DNA of 23,408 bases from an uncultured Blautia sp. GTDB lineage: Bacteria > Bacillota_A > Clostridia > Lachnospirales > Lachnospiraceae. Location: NCBI GenBank assembly GCA_905209435.1, contig CAJLTE010000046.1, positions 1 through 23,408 of the forward strand, given 5' to 3'. Positions 16,269 through 23,408 of the stretch are shown here, piece after piece (positions within the stretch are counted from its first letter, which is position 1; each line of letters begins with the position of its first letter). The notes below the pieces were generated by a model, which made no database searches, was not told the DNA's origin, and saw only the letters and a list, made by a program, of their open reading frames with translations. The position numbers and the translations under genes were made by a program.

Positions 16269-16541
16269 ATGTTTCGTTTATGGGGAAAATTATGGAAAGA
16301 CAACCATTTATTAAAAGATACCGTAATCTGTGATGATTCCGAAGATACCCGGACACATAAAATTTTTCGCGGACTGGAAAGCATCTGCTATGAAATGGAT
16401 CTGGGTAATCCAATCTGGCTGGAATCCACAGTAAGACATTTTAAAAAACATGGAAAAGCAAGATTTTATCAGGATAATTTTATAGAACAGATAGACTTTG
16501 ATTATCTGGAGATTCAGGTGATCGAAGAAGATGACGAATGA
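16269..16541 (+). CDS. Small conserved protein of unknown function
   Basis: This is a 90-residue soluble, charged protein (MFRLWGKLWKDNHLLKDTVI...) with no membrane segment or signal peptide and a very acidic C-terminus (I-E-E-D-D-E). I recall similar short proteins in Clostridia genomes without an assigned function. The layout suggests a single alpha/beta unit: D-T-R-T-H-K-I-F, then W-L-E-S-T-V, R-F-Y-Q-D-N-F-I and F-D-Y-L-E-I-Q-V-I. The start is clear, with ACAGGAGGATTATATATC upstream. It is one of only two genes read rightward here and shares a hairpin terminator with the convergent membrane-protein gene. No function is proposed. Confidence 0.75.
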   Translation: MFRLWGKLWKDNHLLKDTVICDDSEDTRTHKIFRGLESICYEMDLGNPIWLESTVRHFKKHGKARFYQDNFIEQIDFDYLEIQVIEEDDE

Positions 16542-16548
16542 CCATAGC

Positions 16549-16587
16549 GAGGTGCATGTCCCTGAATACCGCCGTAACATGCACCTC
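16549..16587. terminator. Bidirectional terminator between convergent genes
   Basis: GAGGTGCATGT (16549-16559) pairs perfectly with ACATGCACCTC (16577-16587) around a 17-base loop. The 3' side on the plus strand is T-rich (ACTTCTTTATC). It serves the gene ending at 16541 and could also serve the one ending at 16605, although it then starts only 18 bases past that stop. Confidence 0.75.
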
Positions 16588-16604
16588 ACTTCTTTATCAT
16601 CAGC

Positions 16605-17201
16605 TTATTCCATAAACTCTCTTATGATCTCCCGCATGATCTCTTCTTCCTCAGGCGTAAGCATTCTGCTGAAATGACTTCCTGTTGCCGCAGTCTGACG
16701 AATGCTTTCCGCAATATGCTCCACAATCGCTTCTTTTGCAGCCCCGTCCGGTTTCTCTGCCGCCGGAACTTCTTCTACCCATGTGCGAATGTGTTCCACA
16801 TAATCCGAAAGAGTATTCATCAGCAATTCTTCCTTGTATGTAAAATCAAGTGCCTGCCTCAGCAGAAGCAACACGGTCGGGACAATAGCTCCCACATACA
16901 GATATGCCAGCGGCATTCCATCCCACTCCACATTTCCTGAATACATAAAAAAGGCCATACCCAAGAGAGCCGTGCAGAAAAGTGACGGATACCATACAAG
17001 CCGATTCATGCGGTTTAACAGCCTGTCTCGCGTTTTCCAGAGGTTTATCCATTTCTCTTTAAGGTTTGATTTCATCTCTGAGTTTTTTCTGATCAGTCTT
17101 CGGTAAGTAAGATGTGTGGCCAGCATCCCCAGCACGCCAAGTCCTCCAAGCATGATCATGGCATAAAGCAGAAGATGCAGATTCATAATTCTCTCCAGCA
17201 T
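16605..17201 (-). CDS. Membrane protein of unknown function
   Basis: This 198-residue protein has three hydrophobic segments (about 9-29, 71-90 and 97-115). Between the first and second is a strongly basic stretch (R-R-L-I-R-K-N...K-W-I-N-L-W-K-T-R). A soluble, acidic helical C-terminal tail (about 120-198) ends in L-T-P-E-E-E-E-I-M-R-E-I-I-R-E-F. AGGAGG lies just before the ATG. A TATAAT -10 box sits at 17231-17236, without a good -35. I do not recognise the family. It is a single-gene unit between the small gene at 16269 and murF, and nothing around it points to a role. Confidence 0.7.
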   Translation of the reverse strand: MLERIMNLHLLLYAMIMLGGLGVLGMLATHLTYRRLIRKNSEMKSNLKEKWINLWKTRDRLLNRMNRLVWYPSLFCTALLGMAFFMYSGNVEWDGMPLAYLYVGAIVPTVLLLLRQALDFTYKEELLMNTLSDYVEHIRTWVEEVPAAEKPDGAAKEAIVEHIAESIRQTAATGSHFSRMLTPEEEEIMREIIREFME

Positions 17202-17286
17202 AACATCCTCCTGATTAAACTGATAGGATTATTATACTGCTGTATGCTGTCTCAGGAAACTAAAATCGTTCATCAAATTCTCTCAT

Positions 17287-17354
17287 AAAAAAACAGGATC
17301 TGCATCCAAATCCCTCTGTCAGACAGAGACCTGGTTTGTCTGCGATCCTGTTTT
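17287..17354 (-). terminator. Intrinsic terminator of the cell-wall operon
   Basis: On the minus strand AAAACAGGATC (17344-17354) pairs with GATCCTGTTTTTTT (17287-17300). An inner hairpin, CTCTGTC/GACAGAG, caps the loop. The T-run makes it a strong terminator 6 bases after the murF stop codon. Confidence 0.85.
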
Positions 17355-17359
17355 ATAAT

Positions 17360-18730
17360 TTACATATTCTGTAATTTCTCTACAATCTCTTCGAACTTCA
17401 TGAAATGAGAAGCCTTAACAAGAATAGTATCTCCATTCTGAACGTATCCATTCAGATGTGTCAGGAGACTCTCTCTGTCCGGTTCATAGATTACTTTAAG
17501 ACCAGCGTTGGTCTTCATTGCTTTGTCCGCCATACTCTTGCAGAGCTTTCCCGTGCAGATCAGTACATCAATATCACACTTTCCTGCATGCTCACCAACT
17601 TCTTCATGAAGCTGTACTTCGTTCTCACCAAGTTCACCCATATCTCCCAGGACTGCGACCCTGCGGCCTGCACCATCCTGCAGAACATCCAGAGACGCTT
17701 TCATAGACATCGGGTTTGCATTATAACAATCATCTACGATCAAAAATTTGTCTGTTTCAATCATTCTGAAACGACCGCTGATCGGCTCCAGACTCTCGAT
17801 TCCCGCTTTGATCTGTTCAGTTGAAAGTCCATAGATATTTCCAACTGCAGCTGCCGCCAGTGCATTATATACCATATGACGGCCAGGCATAGGGATATCT
17901 ACAGTAAATGCAGTTTCTCTCAGATGGATGGTACAGGTCATTCCTTTTAAACCTCTGCTTACGATCTTATCACCGTAAACCTGACATCCATTATTCATTC
18001 CAAAGAATACAGGTTTGATCTCTTCGTATCCTTTGACTGTGGAAAGTTTATCATCGTCACCATTCAGGACAATATGTCCGTCAGGTCTGAGAAATTTGAA
18101 TATTTCTGTCTTTGCTTTCAAAACACCGTCACGGTCTCCCAGATTCTCCAGATGACAGGTTCCGATATTTGTGATCACACAGGTATCCGGTCTTGCAATC
18201 TGTGCAAGTCTGGTCATCTCTCCGAAATCACTGATTCCCATTTCAAGAACTGCCATTTCATCTTCATCACGGAGACGAAAAACAGTAAGAGGTAAACCAA
18301 GCTCATTATTAAAATTTCCCTGTGTTTTGAGAGTGCGGTATTTCTGGCTCAGCACAGAAGCAATCACTTCTTTTGTGCTTGTTTTACCAACACTTCCTGT
18401 GATTCCTACTACCGGAATCTGAAGCTGTTTCAGATAAAATTCTGCAATATCCTTGACAGCCTGCAGGGAGGATTCTACTACAATATACGGAAAGTCCGCA
18501 TCCTCGAGCACATGCTCGGATAAAGTTGCAAGTGCTCCTGCTGTCATTACCTGTGGTATAAATTTATGTGCGTCTACACGCTCGCCAACGATAGGTACGA
18601 ACAGACATCCGTTTTCTGCCTTCCTGCTGTCTGTAATGACAGACATTACCTCTTCCTGCAGTTTATCTGCCGGTCCATAATATGTACCACTGCACACGCG
18701 GGCAATATTTTCCAGAGTTAAATTTTTCAT
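17360..18730 (-). CDS. murF: UDP-N-acetylmuramoyl-tripeptide--D-alanyl-D-alanine ligase
   Basis: This 456-residue cytoplasmic Mur ligase uses ATP to add D-Ala-D-Ala to the UDP-MurNAc-tripeptide, completing the peptidoglycan precursor. The N-terminal UDP-binding domain (about 1-100) is followed by the ATP-binding loop G-I-T-G-S-V-G-K-T-S-T-K (109-120). Family marks are N-N-E-L-G-L-P-L-T, A-V-L-E-M-G-I-S, T-N-I-G-T-C-H-L-E-N-L-G and the C-terminal-domain entry D-D-C-Y-N-A-N-P-M-S-M. Length is normal. It lies 25 bases after ddl, whose product it uses directly, and is the last gene of the operon. Confidence 0.96.
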   Translation of the reverse strand: MKNLTLENIARVCSGTYYGPADKLQEEVMSVITDSRKAENGCLFVPIVGERVDAHKFIPQVMTAGALATLSEHVLEDADFPYIVVESSLQAVKDIAEFYLKQLQIPVVGITGSVGKTSTKEVIASVLSQKYRTLKTQGNFNNELGLPLTVFRLRDEDEMAVLEMGISDFGEMTRLAQIARPDTCVITNIGTCHLENLGDRDGVLKAKTEIFKFLRPDGHIVLNGDDDKLSTVKGYEEIKPVFFGMNNGCQVYGDKIVSRGLKGMTCTIHLRETAFTVDIPMPGRHMVYNALAAAAVGNIYGLSTEQIKAGIESLEPISGRFRMIETDKFLIVDDCYNANPMSMKASLDVLQDGAGRRVAVLGDMGELGENEVQLHEEVGEHAGKCDIDVLICTGKLCKSMADKAMKTNAGLKVIYEPDRESLLTHLNGYVQNGDTILVKASHFMKFEEIVEKLQNM

Positions 18731-18755
18731 AATATTTTCTCTATATCTTCTTTCA

Positions 18756-19790
18756 TTATTTATATTTCTTCATAGATACTTCGATCAGCTTCTCGCATAA
18801 AGTCGGATAATCAATTCCCAGGACCTTTGCTTCCTGTGGAATCAGGCTGGTCGGAGTCATTCCAGGAAGCGTATTAGCTTCCAGACAATACATATCTCCG
18901 TTATCTTTCATCATGAAATCAAGACGACAGTAGCTTTCCATAAATAAAGCTTTAGCACCCGCTTCTGCATAATGCTGCATTTTTTCTGTAAGTTCCGGCG
19001 AAATTTCGGCCGGGCAGGTCTCAATGGTAGATCCTGCCTGATATTTATTCTTATAATCATAGAATCCCTGTAATGGAGCAATCTCAATGATCGGATAAGC
19101 TTTTCCGTCTACCACTGCTACAGAAAACTCACGCCCTTTGATATATTCTTCGATTACAACTTCATTCTCATAGGAATATGCATCCTTAAGTGCCTGTTCG
19201 TATTCAGCCTGATTGTTTACAATATAAACACCCACACTGGAACCGCCGCAGCAGGTTTTTACAACTACAGGAAATTCCATCCCAAGAGCCTTAAGGTCTG
19301 TGGTCATTTCTTCTTTTGTCATAGATGTTCCATGCGGTGTCGGCACATTATTCATCAGAAACATCTGCTTTGTAATGCCTTTATCCATCGCCAGAGCACT
19401 GCTCAGGTAGCCGGTTCCTGTATATTTGATTCCCATCAGATCAAATGTTGCCTGCACTTTTCCATCTTCGCCGTTTGCTCCATGAAGTCCAAGGAAAACA
19501 ATATCTGCTGCTTCACTGAGTTTCAGCACATTTGGTCCGAAGAAGTTTCTTCTTTCTTTCTTCATTTCTTCAATCTTATCATTAAAGGCTGACATGTATG
19601 CAGATGCTGCATCTACGTCATATTCTGCCGGGAAAGCATTCTCCCAGTCTACGTTCTCTACACCGCAGAAAATATCTACAAGAATAGCCTGGTGTCCTTT
19701 CTGGCGCAATGCTTTACATATTCCGGTTCCTGATGTTATAGAAACTGTACGTTCTGTACTTGTTCCCCCAGCTAATACTACAATCTTCAT
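18756..19790 (-). CDS. ddl: D-alanine--D-alanine ligase
   Basis: This 344-residue ATP-grasp enzyme joins two D-alanines for the peptidoglycan stem. Motifs are G-G-T-S-T-E-R-T-V-S-I-T-S-G (8-21), H-G-A-N-G-E-D-G (103-110), K-T-C-C-G-G-S-S-V-G (178-187), the omega-loop F-Y-D-Y-K-N-K-Y (243-250) and E-A-N-T-L-P-G-M-T-P-T-S-L (304-316). The Tyr in the omega-loop fits a D-Ala-D-Ala enzyme rather than a VanA-type D-Ala-D-Lac ligase. The protein carries a charged insert between strand elements at about 60-85. It starts 12 bases after the YkuD-fold gene stop, with AAGGAG, so the two are co-transcribed. Confidence 0.96.
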   Translation of the reverse strand: MKIVVLAGGTSTERTVSITSGTGICKALRQKGHQAILVDIFCGVENVDWENAFPAEYDVDAASAYMSAFNDKIEEMKKERRNFFGPNVLKLSEAADIVFLGLHGANGEDGKVQATFDLMGIKYTGTGYLSSALAMDKGITKQMFLMNNVPTPHGTSMTKEEMTTDLKALGMEFPVVVKTCCGGSSVGVYIVNNQAEYEQALKDAYSYENEVVIEEYIKGREFSVAVVDGKAYPIIEIAPLQGFYDYKNKYQAGSTIETCPAEISPELTEKMQHYAEAGAKALFMESYCRLDFMMKDNGDMYCLEANTLPGMTPTSLIPQEAKVLGIDYPTLCEKLIEVSMKKYK

Positions 19791-19802
19791 TTCTCTTCTC
19801 CT

Positions 19803-21182
19803 TTATTCATAAATCACAACTGGTGTGTTCTTCTCAACATTACTGTAGATAATCTGTACCTGATCTGAAGGTGCACAGATGCTTCCGTTAGTTCCTTCAA
19901 AAGCATAAATCTGCCCTCCAAAATCTGTTCTCCACGGCGCATCATTAATCGCCAGATTTCCGTCAAATTGAATCCAGTAATTAACAGCAGACGGATAGTC
20001 CTCACCATTCACTGTACAGCCGCTCTTTAACTCACCCACTGTATAACAGCCTGCAGGTGTAGAGCAATTTGGCACGTACGGATTCCCGGATACAATCTGC
20101 GCATCTGCAGTTGGTGTTCCATTTTTATAGAATACCATTCTCTGGGCTGCAAGGTCAATCTCTATATAAGTATATCCGATATCATTTGTTTTTCTGACCA
20201 GTCCTTCATGCGCATAAACAGGTTCTCTTACCTGTGTCTCTCCGTTCTGGATCAGGTTCATAAGTTCTTTTGTCTCTGCTTTCTGATCGATCTGCCAGCC
20301 ATAGTTTCCTCCGCTGACAGTAATCTCACGGCCATCATATGTATTAAATGTCCGGTCTGTTCCCACTGTATCATATTTAACCGCCAGTTCACTGATATAC
20401 GCCTCTATCTTATTTTTGTCAAGAGTGTAGAGACCGTTTTCGTCTGTTGTGAGCAAATTTTTTATCACTTCTCTGTCTACTGTCTCTGTGCGGTCATCGA
20501 AATCATAGGTAATGACCACATCTGTAAGTTTATTGACCAAATCGCAGTTTTTGATCAGAGTTGTATTATCCTGATAAATGGTCGGCTCTTCATAGCATCC
20601 ATCCGTTTCCAGATCAATCGGTGTTCTTCCCGTGAGAAGCGCCTGCAGAATATCCTGGTTTGTCACTTCTGTTTTCAGGGTAGTTCCCTTTTCTTCAGGA
20701 ATAATAACAAACCGGTCTCCTCTCTCTTCAAGATGGGCGTCAGATGGTGCTGTCATATTACCCTGCTGCATACACTTCAGTCCGGAAATTGCAGCATTAA
20801 CTTTCTGATCGTCATATTTTATGGATGAAGAAACTTCATAATCTTTATGCTGGTTAAATTCCAGGAACCAGATAAAACGCCCCTGATTCCTGATCAGATT
20901 ATCGACACTTCCATCTGAATCATAAGTAAGTCCGGCCTGTTCAGCTGTAATACTCTCCTGTCCATTGTTTCTGGTATTAATAGTAAGAACATAGGATGCT
21001 ACTCTTTTCGTAAGCAGGTCTTCAGCATCTTCTACTGTCATGTACGAACAGTTGAAACCATTTACCATTGAGCCCGGCAAAAAATGCTCTGTAAAATAGT
21101 ATACACCGTATCCGTACGCCCCAACAGTCAGCAGAAGCAAAATTACAATCATACTGATCATGATTTTCTTTCTGGCGCTCAT
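19803..21182 (-). CDS. YkuD-fold (L,D-transpeptidase-like) protein with altered active site
   Basis: This 459-residue protein has one N-terminal membrane anchor (about 8-30) and an extracellular part. The middle (about 40-310) matches the peptidoglycan-binding (PG_binding_4) region usually paired with YkuD domains. The C-terminal part (about 320-459) keeps the YkuD scaffold: Y-T-Y-I-E-I-D-L-A-A-Q-R-M-V-F-Y, then T-P-A-G-C-Y-T-V, W-R-T-D-F-G-G-Q-I-Y and T-P-V-V-I-Y. Active enzymes read I-H-D-A...G-S-H-G-C-I-N. This one reads I-N-D-A (411 onward) and G-T-N-G-S-I-C, so Asn413, Asn432 and Ser434 replace the His, His and Cys, and a Cys appears two residues later at 436. The nucleotides support this reading. 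It may be a non-catalytic wall-binding protein or an altered enzyme. It leads the ddl-murF operon. Confidence 0.85.
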   Translation of the reverse strand: MSARKKIMISMIVILLLLTVGAYGYGVYYFTEHFLPGSMVNGFNCSYMTVEDAEDLLTKRVASYVLTINTRNNGQESITAEQAGLTYDSDGSVDNLIRNQGRFIWFLEFNQHKDYEVSSSIKYDDQKVNAAISGLKCMQQGNMTAPSDAHLEERGDRFVIIPEEKGTTLKTEVTNQDILQALLTGRTPIDLETDGCYEEPTIYQDNTTLIKNCDLVNKLTDVVITYDFDDRTETVDREVIKNLLTTDENGLYTLDKNKIEAYISELAVKYDTVGTDRTFNTYDGREITVSGGNYGWQIDQKAETKELMNLIQNGETQVREPVYAHEGLVRKTNDIGYTYIEIDLAAQRMVFYKNGTPTADAQIVSGNPYVPNCSTPAGCYTVGELKSGCTVNGEDYPSAVNYWIQFDGNLAINDAPWRTDFGGQIYAFEGTNGSICAPSDQVQIIYSNVEKNTPVVIYE

Positions 21183-21261
21183 ATATTTTCTCCTTTCAAA
21201 TATACCTTCTTTCCATAATCAAAAAATTTCAAATTACTTCCCCGTATTGTGGTTTGTATTA

Positions 21262-21288
21262 ATTTTACCAGAAGCTCTGGGCACTGTC
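21262..21288 (-). promoter_or_regulatory. Possible promoter of the YkuD-ddl-murF operon
   Basis: TGGTAAAAT (extended -10, core 21262-21267) with CAGACA about 17 bases upstream on the minus strand. The leader to the ATG at 21182 would be about 75 bases. The -35 match is moderate, so this is tentative. Confidence 0.35.
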
Positions 21289-21313
21289 TGTAATTCATAT
21301 ATTTATAAACAGC

Positions 21314-21347
21314 AACCGCCCGGCAAAAATATTTATGCCGGGCAGTT
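21314..21347 (-). terminator. Intrinsic terminator of the aminotransferase gene
   Basis: On the minus strand AACTGCCCGGCA (21336-21347) pairs with TGCCGGGCGGTT (21314-21325) around a 10-base AT loop, with one A-G mismatch, followed by GCTGTTTATAAAT. It lies about 45 bases after the stop and separates this gene from the cell-wall operon. Confidence 0.8.
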
Positions 21348-21393
21348 TTATTATCACATTATTTATCCTGAAAGTAAATACAGATATTTTGTT

Positions 21394-22689
21394 TTATGCG
21401 TTTTCAAGAGTATCCAGTAACTTCTCTACACTTGTAAGTTTTACGCAGAGCACAAATACTTCTGCTGCTTTTCCAAGATCTTCAAGAGTCGGGAAACTTG
21501 GAGCAATACGAATGTTGGAGTCTTTTGGGTCTTTTCCATATGGATAAGTTGCGCCTGCTCCTGTGAGTACAACACCCGCTTCTTTTGCTTTTGCTACGAT
21601 TGCCTTTGCACATCCTTCCATAGAATCAAAGGAAATGAAATATCCGCCGTGCGGTTTTGTCCATTCACCGATTCCAAGGCCGCCGAGCTCTTTCTCAAGT
21701 GTATCGAGTACCAGCTCGAATTTCGGACGAATGATGTTTGCATGTTTTCTCATATGTTCGTGCAGTCCGTTAAGATCTTTGAAGAATCTTACATGACGTA
21801 ACTGATTTAATTTGTCATGTCCGATTGTCTGAATCTGCATATAGCTGCGGAAGTCTTCCAGATTTGCTTTAGATGCGGCAACTGCTGCAATACCTGAACC
21901 TGGGAAGCTGACTTTAGATGTTGATGTGAATTTGTATACAAGATCAGGATTGCCTGCTTTTGCACATTCTTCGAGGATTTCTACGAGGAAGTCCTGGTTG
22001 TCATCATAGAGATGATGGATACTGTATGCGTTATCCCAATAAATACGGAAATCAGGTGCTGCAGGTTTCAGTCTTGCAAAACGTTCTACTGTTTCTTTAG
22101 AGTATGTGTAACCCTGCGGGTTGGAATATTTCGGTACGCACCAGATTCCTTTAATAGCTGCATCTTCACTGACAAGTTTTTCTACCATATCCATATCAGG
22201 GCCCTGTGGCGTCATCGGAACATTGATCATTTCAATTCCGAAGAATTCTGTGATCTTAAAATGACGGTCATATCCTGGTACAGGACAGAGGAATTTTACT
22301 TTATCAAGTTTGCACCATGGAGTATTTCCCATTACGCCGTGAGTCATGGAACGTGCGATGCTGTCAAACATTACGTTAAGGCTGGAGTTTCCGTAGATGA
22401 TGATATGATCAGGATCTACTTCAGACATTTCACCGAGAAGGCGTTTAGCTTCCGGGATTCCGTCGATAACACCATAGTTACGGCAGTCGACACCTGTTTC
22501 GCATTTGAGGTCTGAATCGCTGCTTAATACGTCCATTAATCCCATGGAAAGGTCGAGCTGATCTGCTGCCGGTTTTCCACGTGACATATCGAGGGCGAGC
22601 CCCTGTGCTTTGATGTCTGCGTATTCTTTATCCAGCTGTGTTTTGAGTGTAAGCAGTTCTTCTTTGCTCATGTCGCTGTATTTCTTCAT
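21394..22689 (-). CDS. Class I aminotransferase, aspartate-aminotransferase-like (PLP-dependent)
   Basis: This 431-residue cytosolic PLP enzyme shows D-M-S-R-G-K-P (34-40), substrate-binding Y-G-V-I-D-G-I-P-E (72-80), C-V-P-K-Y-S-N-P-Q-G (184-193), Y-W-D-N-A-Y-S (217-223) and the Schiff-base lysine Lys259 in S-T-S-K-V-S-F-P-G-S-G. The long N-terminal helix and the K-Y-S-N-P-Q-G motif place it in the MocR-type/Asp aminotransferase (Aminotran_MocR) group, common in Clostridia, without the GntR DNA-binding domain. Likely donors are aspartate or other amino acids with 2-oxoglutarate; the exact substrate is not readable. It is a single-gene unit with its own promoter and terminator. Confidence 0.9.
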   Translation of the reverse strand: MKKYSDMSKEELLTLKTQLDKEYADIKAQGLALDMSRGKPAADQLDLSMGLMDVLSSDSDLKCETGVDCRNYGVIDGIPEAKRLLGEMSEVDPDHIIIYGNSSLNVMFDSIARSMTHGVMGNTPWCKLDKVKFLCPVPGYDRHFKITEFFGIEMINVPMTPQGPDMDMVEKLVSEDAAIKGIWCVPKYSNPQGYTYSKETVERFARLKPAAPDFRIYWDNAYSIHHLYDDNQDFLVEILEECAKAGNPDLVYKFTSTSKVSFPGSGIAAVAASKANLEDFRSYMQIQTIGHDKLNQLRHVRFFKDLNGLHEHMRKHANIIRPKFELVLDTLEKELGGLGIGEWTKPHGGYFISFDSMEGCAKAIVAKAKEAGVVLTGAGATYPYGKDPKDSNIRIAPSFPTLEDLGKAAEVFVLCVKLTSVEKLLDTLENA

Positions 22690-22785
22690 AATATTCCTCC
22701 TTGTTCTGCCATGGATAGAAGTTCTTGTTTTCCGTATAGGACAATCATTTGTTTTTCCTATGGCAACAGTCTTTATGCTTTTTAC

Positions 22786-22815
22786 ATTTTAGTATGGTAA
22801 AGTGGGGGTTGTCAA
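22786..22815 (-). promoter_or_regulatory. Promoter of the aminotransferase gene
   Basis: TTGACA (22810-22815), an 18-base spacer and TAAAAT (22786-22791) on the minus strand, about 95 bases before the ATG at 22689. The region further right (about 22816-23180) is AT-rich. Apart from one doubtful 65-codon frame I see no gene or strong signal in it. Confidence 0.65.
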
Positions 22816-23195
22816 GTGTTTTTATGGAATTGTTAATATTTTACCAAAACATATCTACAAAGGTCACGCAAAGAAGTATCTGTTTATAAATGAATATTGA
22901 CTATTGTAATAAAAAAGCAGGTCGAAATTCATCGAGAGTTTTGGCTTGTATTTTTTATTTTAACAGAGTATATTGGAATTATCATATTTAACAGATTTTT
23001 AAATATCTGAATTTTTCTTATCAGGATGACCTGATATCTTTCTATCTTTTCTAAATCATACTCCTTTACATCAATATTAATGAATGATGAAATTAAAAAA
23101 AGCATATCATAATAAGTAATAAGCATTTATTATTTTTCTCATGTATCGTACAAAAAATCAGGTAAAAATAAAATTTCAATGAAAGGAGGACATTC

Positions 23196-23342
23196 ATGTC
23201 TTTGTTTATCCGTGCGGTCATCGTGGTTCTGCTTGCTTTACTGGCTATAGGAATTAGTTTTCTGCTCCTTGTGTGCTGGGCGTTAGCGGCCTGTGCGAGC
23301 AGACGGAAGCATTACCTTGAAAAGGATTATCTGTCGAAATAG
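23196..23342 (+). CDS. Small single-pass membrane protein, 48 residues
   Basis: A short frame begins at the ATG of CATTCATGTC, preceded by the strong site GAAAGGAGGA, and encodes MSLFIRAVIVVLLALLAIG and so on to a TAG at 23340-23342. One long hydrophobic helix (about residues 6-35) with two Cys is followed by a basic/polar tail (A-S-R-R-K-H-Y-L-E-K-D-Y-L-S-K), so the C-terminus is probably cytoplasmic. A hairpin terminator follows 17 bases later, which supports a real gene. Function is unknown; small membrane regulators, type I toxins and assembly factors share this layout, and nothing here separates them. Confidence 0.6.
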   Translation: MSLFIRAVIVVLLALLAIGISFLLLVCWALAACASRRKHYLEKDYLSK

Positions 23343-23359
23343 AAAAGTTATGCAAAGGG

Positions 23360-23383
23360 GCTGTCGCACTAACGTGCGGCAGC
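23360..23383 (+). terminator. Terminator of the small membrane protein gene
   Basis: GCTGTCGCAC (23360-23369) pairs with GTGCGGCAGC (23374-23383) around a TAAC loop. The single U-G pair is valid only for plus-strand RNA. TCATTTTAT follows. The shape fits an intrinsic terminator. Confidence 0.75.
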
Positions 23384-23408
23384 TCATTTTATATCCAACA
23401 CAAAACGC

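Noticed and set aside
19803..21182. Considered a sequencing error at the YkuD active site.
   Set aside because: The substitutions are separate codon changes at three positions in an otherwise uninterrupted, well-conserved frame; no single indel would restore H-D-A and S-H-G-C.
17360..21182. Considered a vancomycin-resistance-type (Van) ligase operon.
   Set aside because: The ligase keeps the D-Ala-D-Ala omega-loop Tyr (F-Y-D-Y) and there is no VanH-like dehydrogenase, VanX-like dipeptidase or VanRS pair.
22929..23126. A 65-codon minus-strand frame (MLITYYDMLFLISSF...).
   Set aside because: It lies in AT-rich sequence, has no ribosome-binding site before its ATG and no recognisable domain. 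The part around E-K-I-E-R-Y-Q-V looks protein-like, so a gene remnant is possible, but support is too weak.

Overview
The window looks like chromosomal DNA of a gut-type low-G+C Firmicute, most likely a Lachnospiraceae (Blautia/Ruminococcus/Dorea-like) species. This rests on strong AGGAGG ribosome-binding sites, TTGACA/TATAAT promoters, a Clostridia-type Na+ ATP synthase operon and the protein sequence style; the genus is inference. Almost all genes are on the minus strand. No tRNA, rRNA, CRISPR array, transposase or integrase is visible.

Layout. (1) 1-3363: the 5' part of an F-type ATP synthase operon read leftward (atpZ-like, atpI-like, atpB, atpE, atpF, atpH, first codons of atpA), promoter near 3492-3531. 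The c subunit carries two membrane carboxylates plus a Na+-type E-T-T-x-x-Y motif, so the enzyme is probably Na+-coupled. (2) 3794-5920: an orphan sugar-binding lipoprotein and an RluA-type pseudouridine synthase. (3) 5957-7621: a 1.7 kb AT-rich stretch without an intact gene. It has a near-perfect sigma-A promoter at 7148-7176, about 1 kb of hairpin-rich sequence and a terminal hairpin at 6131-6184, and I read it as a candidate long structured RNA. Next to it is a 199-nt structured palindrome (7361-7559). (4) 7622-11070: an aconitase-superfamily hydratase and a membrane acyltransferase. (5) 11360-15086: a CUT1 sugar ABC importer (binding protein, two permeases, no ATPase) with a clear promoter and paired operator-like sites. 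(6) 15062-17201: a predicted acyltransferase, a second structured palindrome (15989-16185), a small conserved protein and a membrane protein. (7) 17360-21182: a cell-wall operon, transcribed as YkuD-fold protein, ddl, murF. The YkuD protein has lost the canonical catalytic residues. (8) 21394-22689: a class I aminotransferase. (9) 23196-23342: a 48-residue membrane peptide gene on the plus strand.

The most striking observation is the pair of palindromic elements at 7361-7559 and 15989-16185. They share the same unpaired blocks in the same order, while the three long helices between them have almost the same lengths and unrelated sequences that remain self-complementary. That is the pattern of covariation in a folded RNA or folded single-stranded DNA, and I do not recognise a named family. 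Second is the promoter-to-hairpin transcription unit at 6131-7141. Third is the YkuD-fold protein with Asn/Asn/Ser where the catalytic His/His/Cys should be, co-transcribed with ddl and murF.
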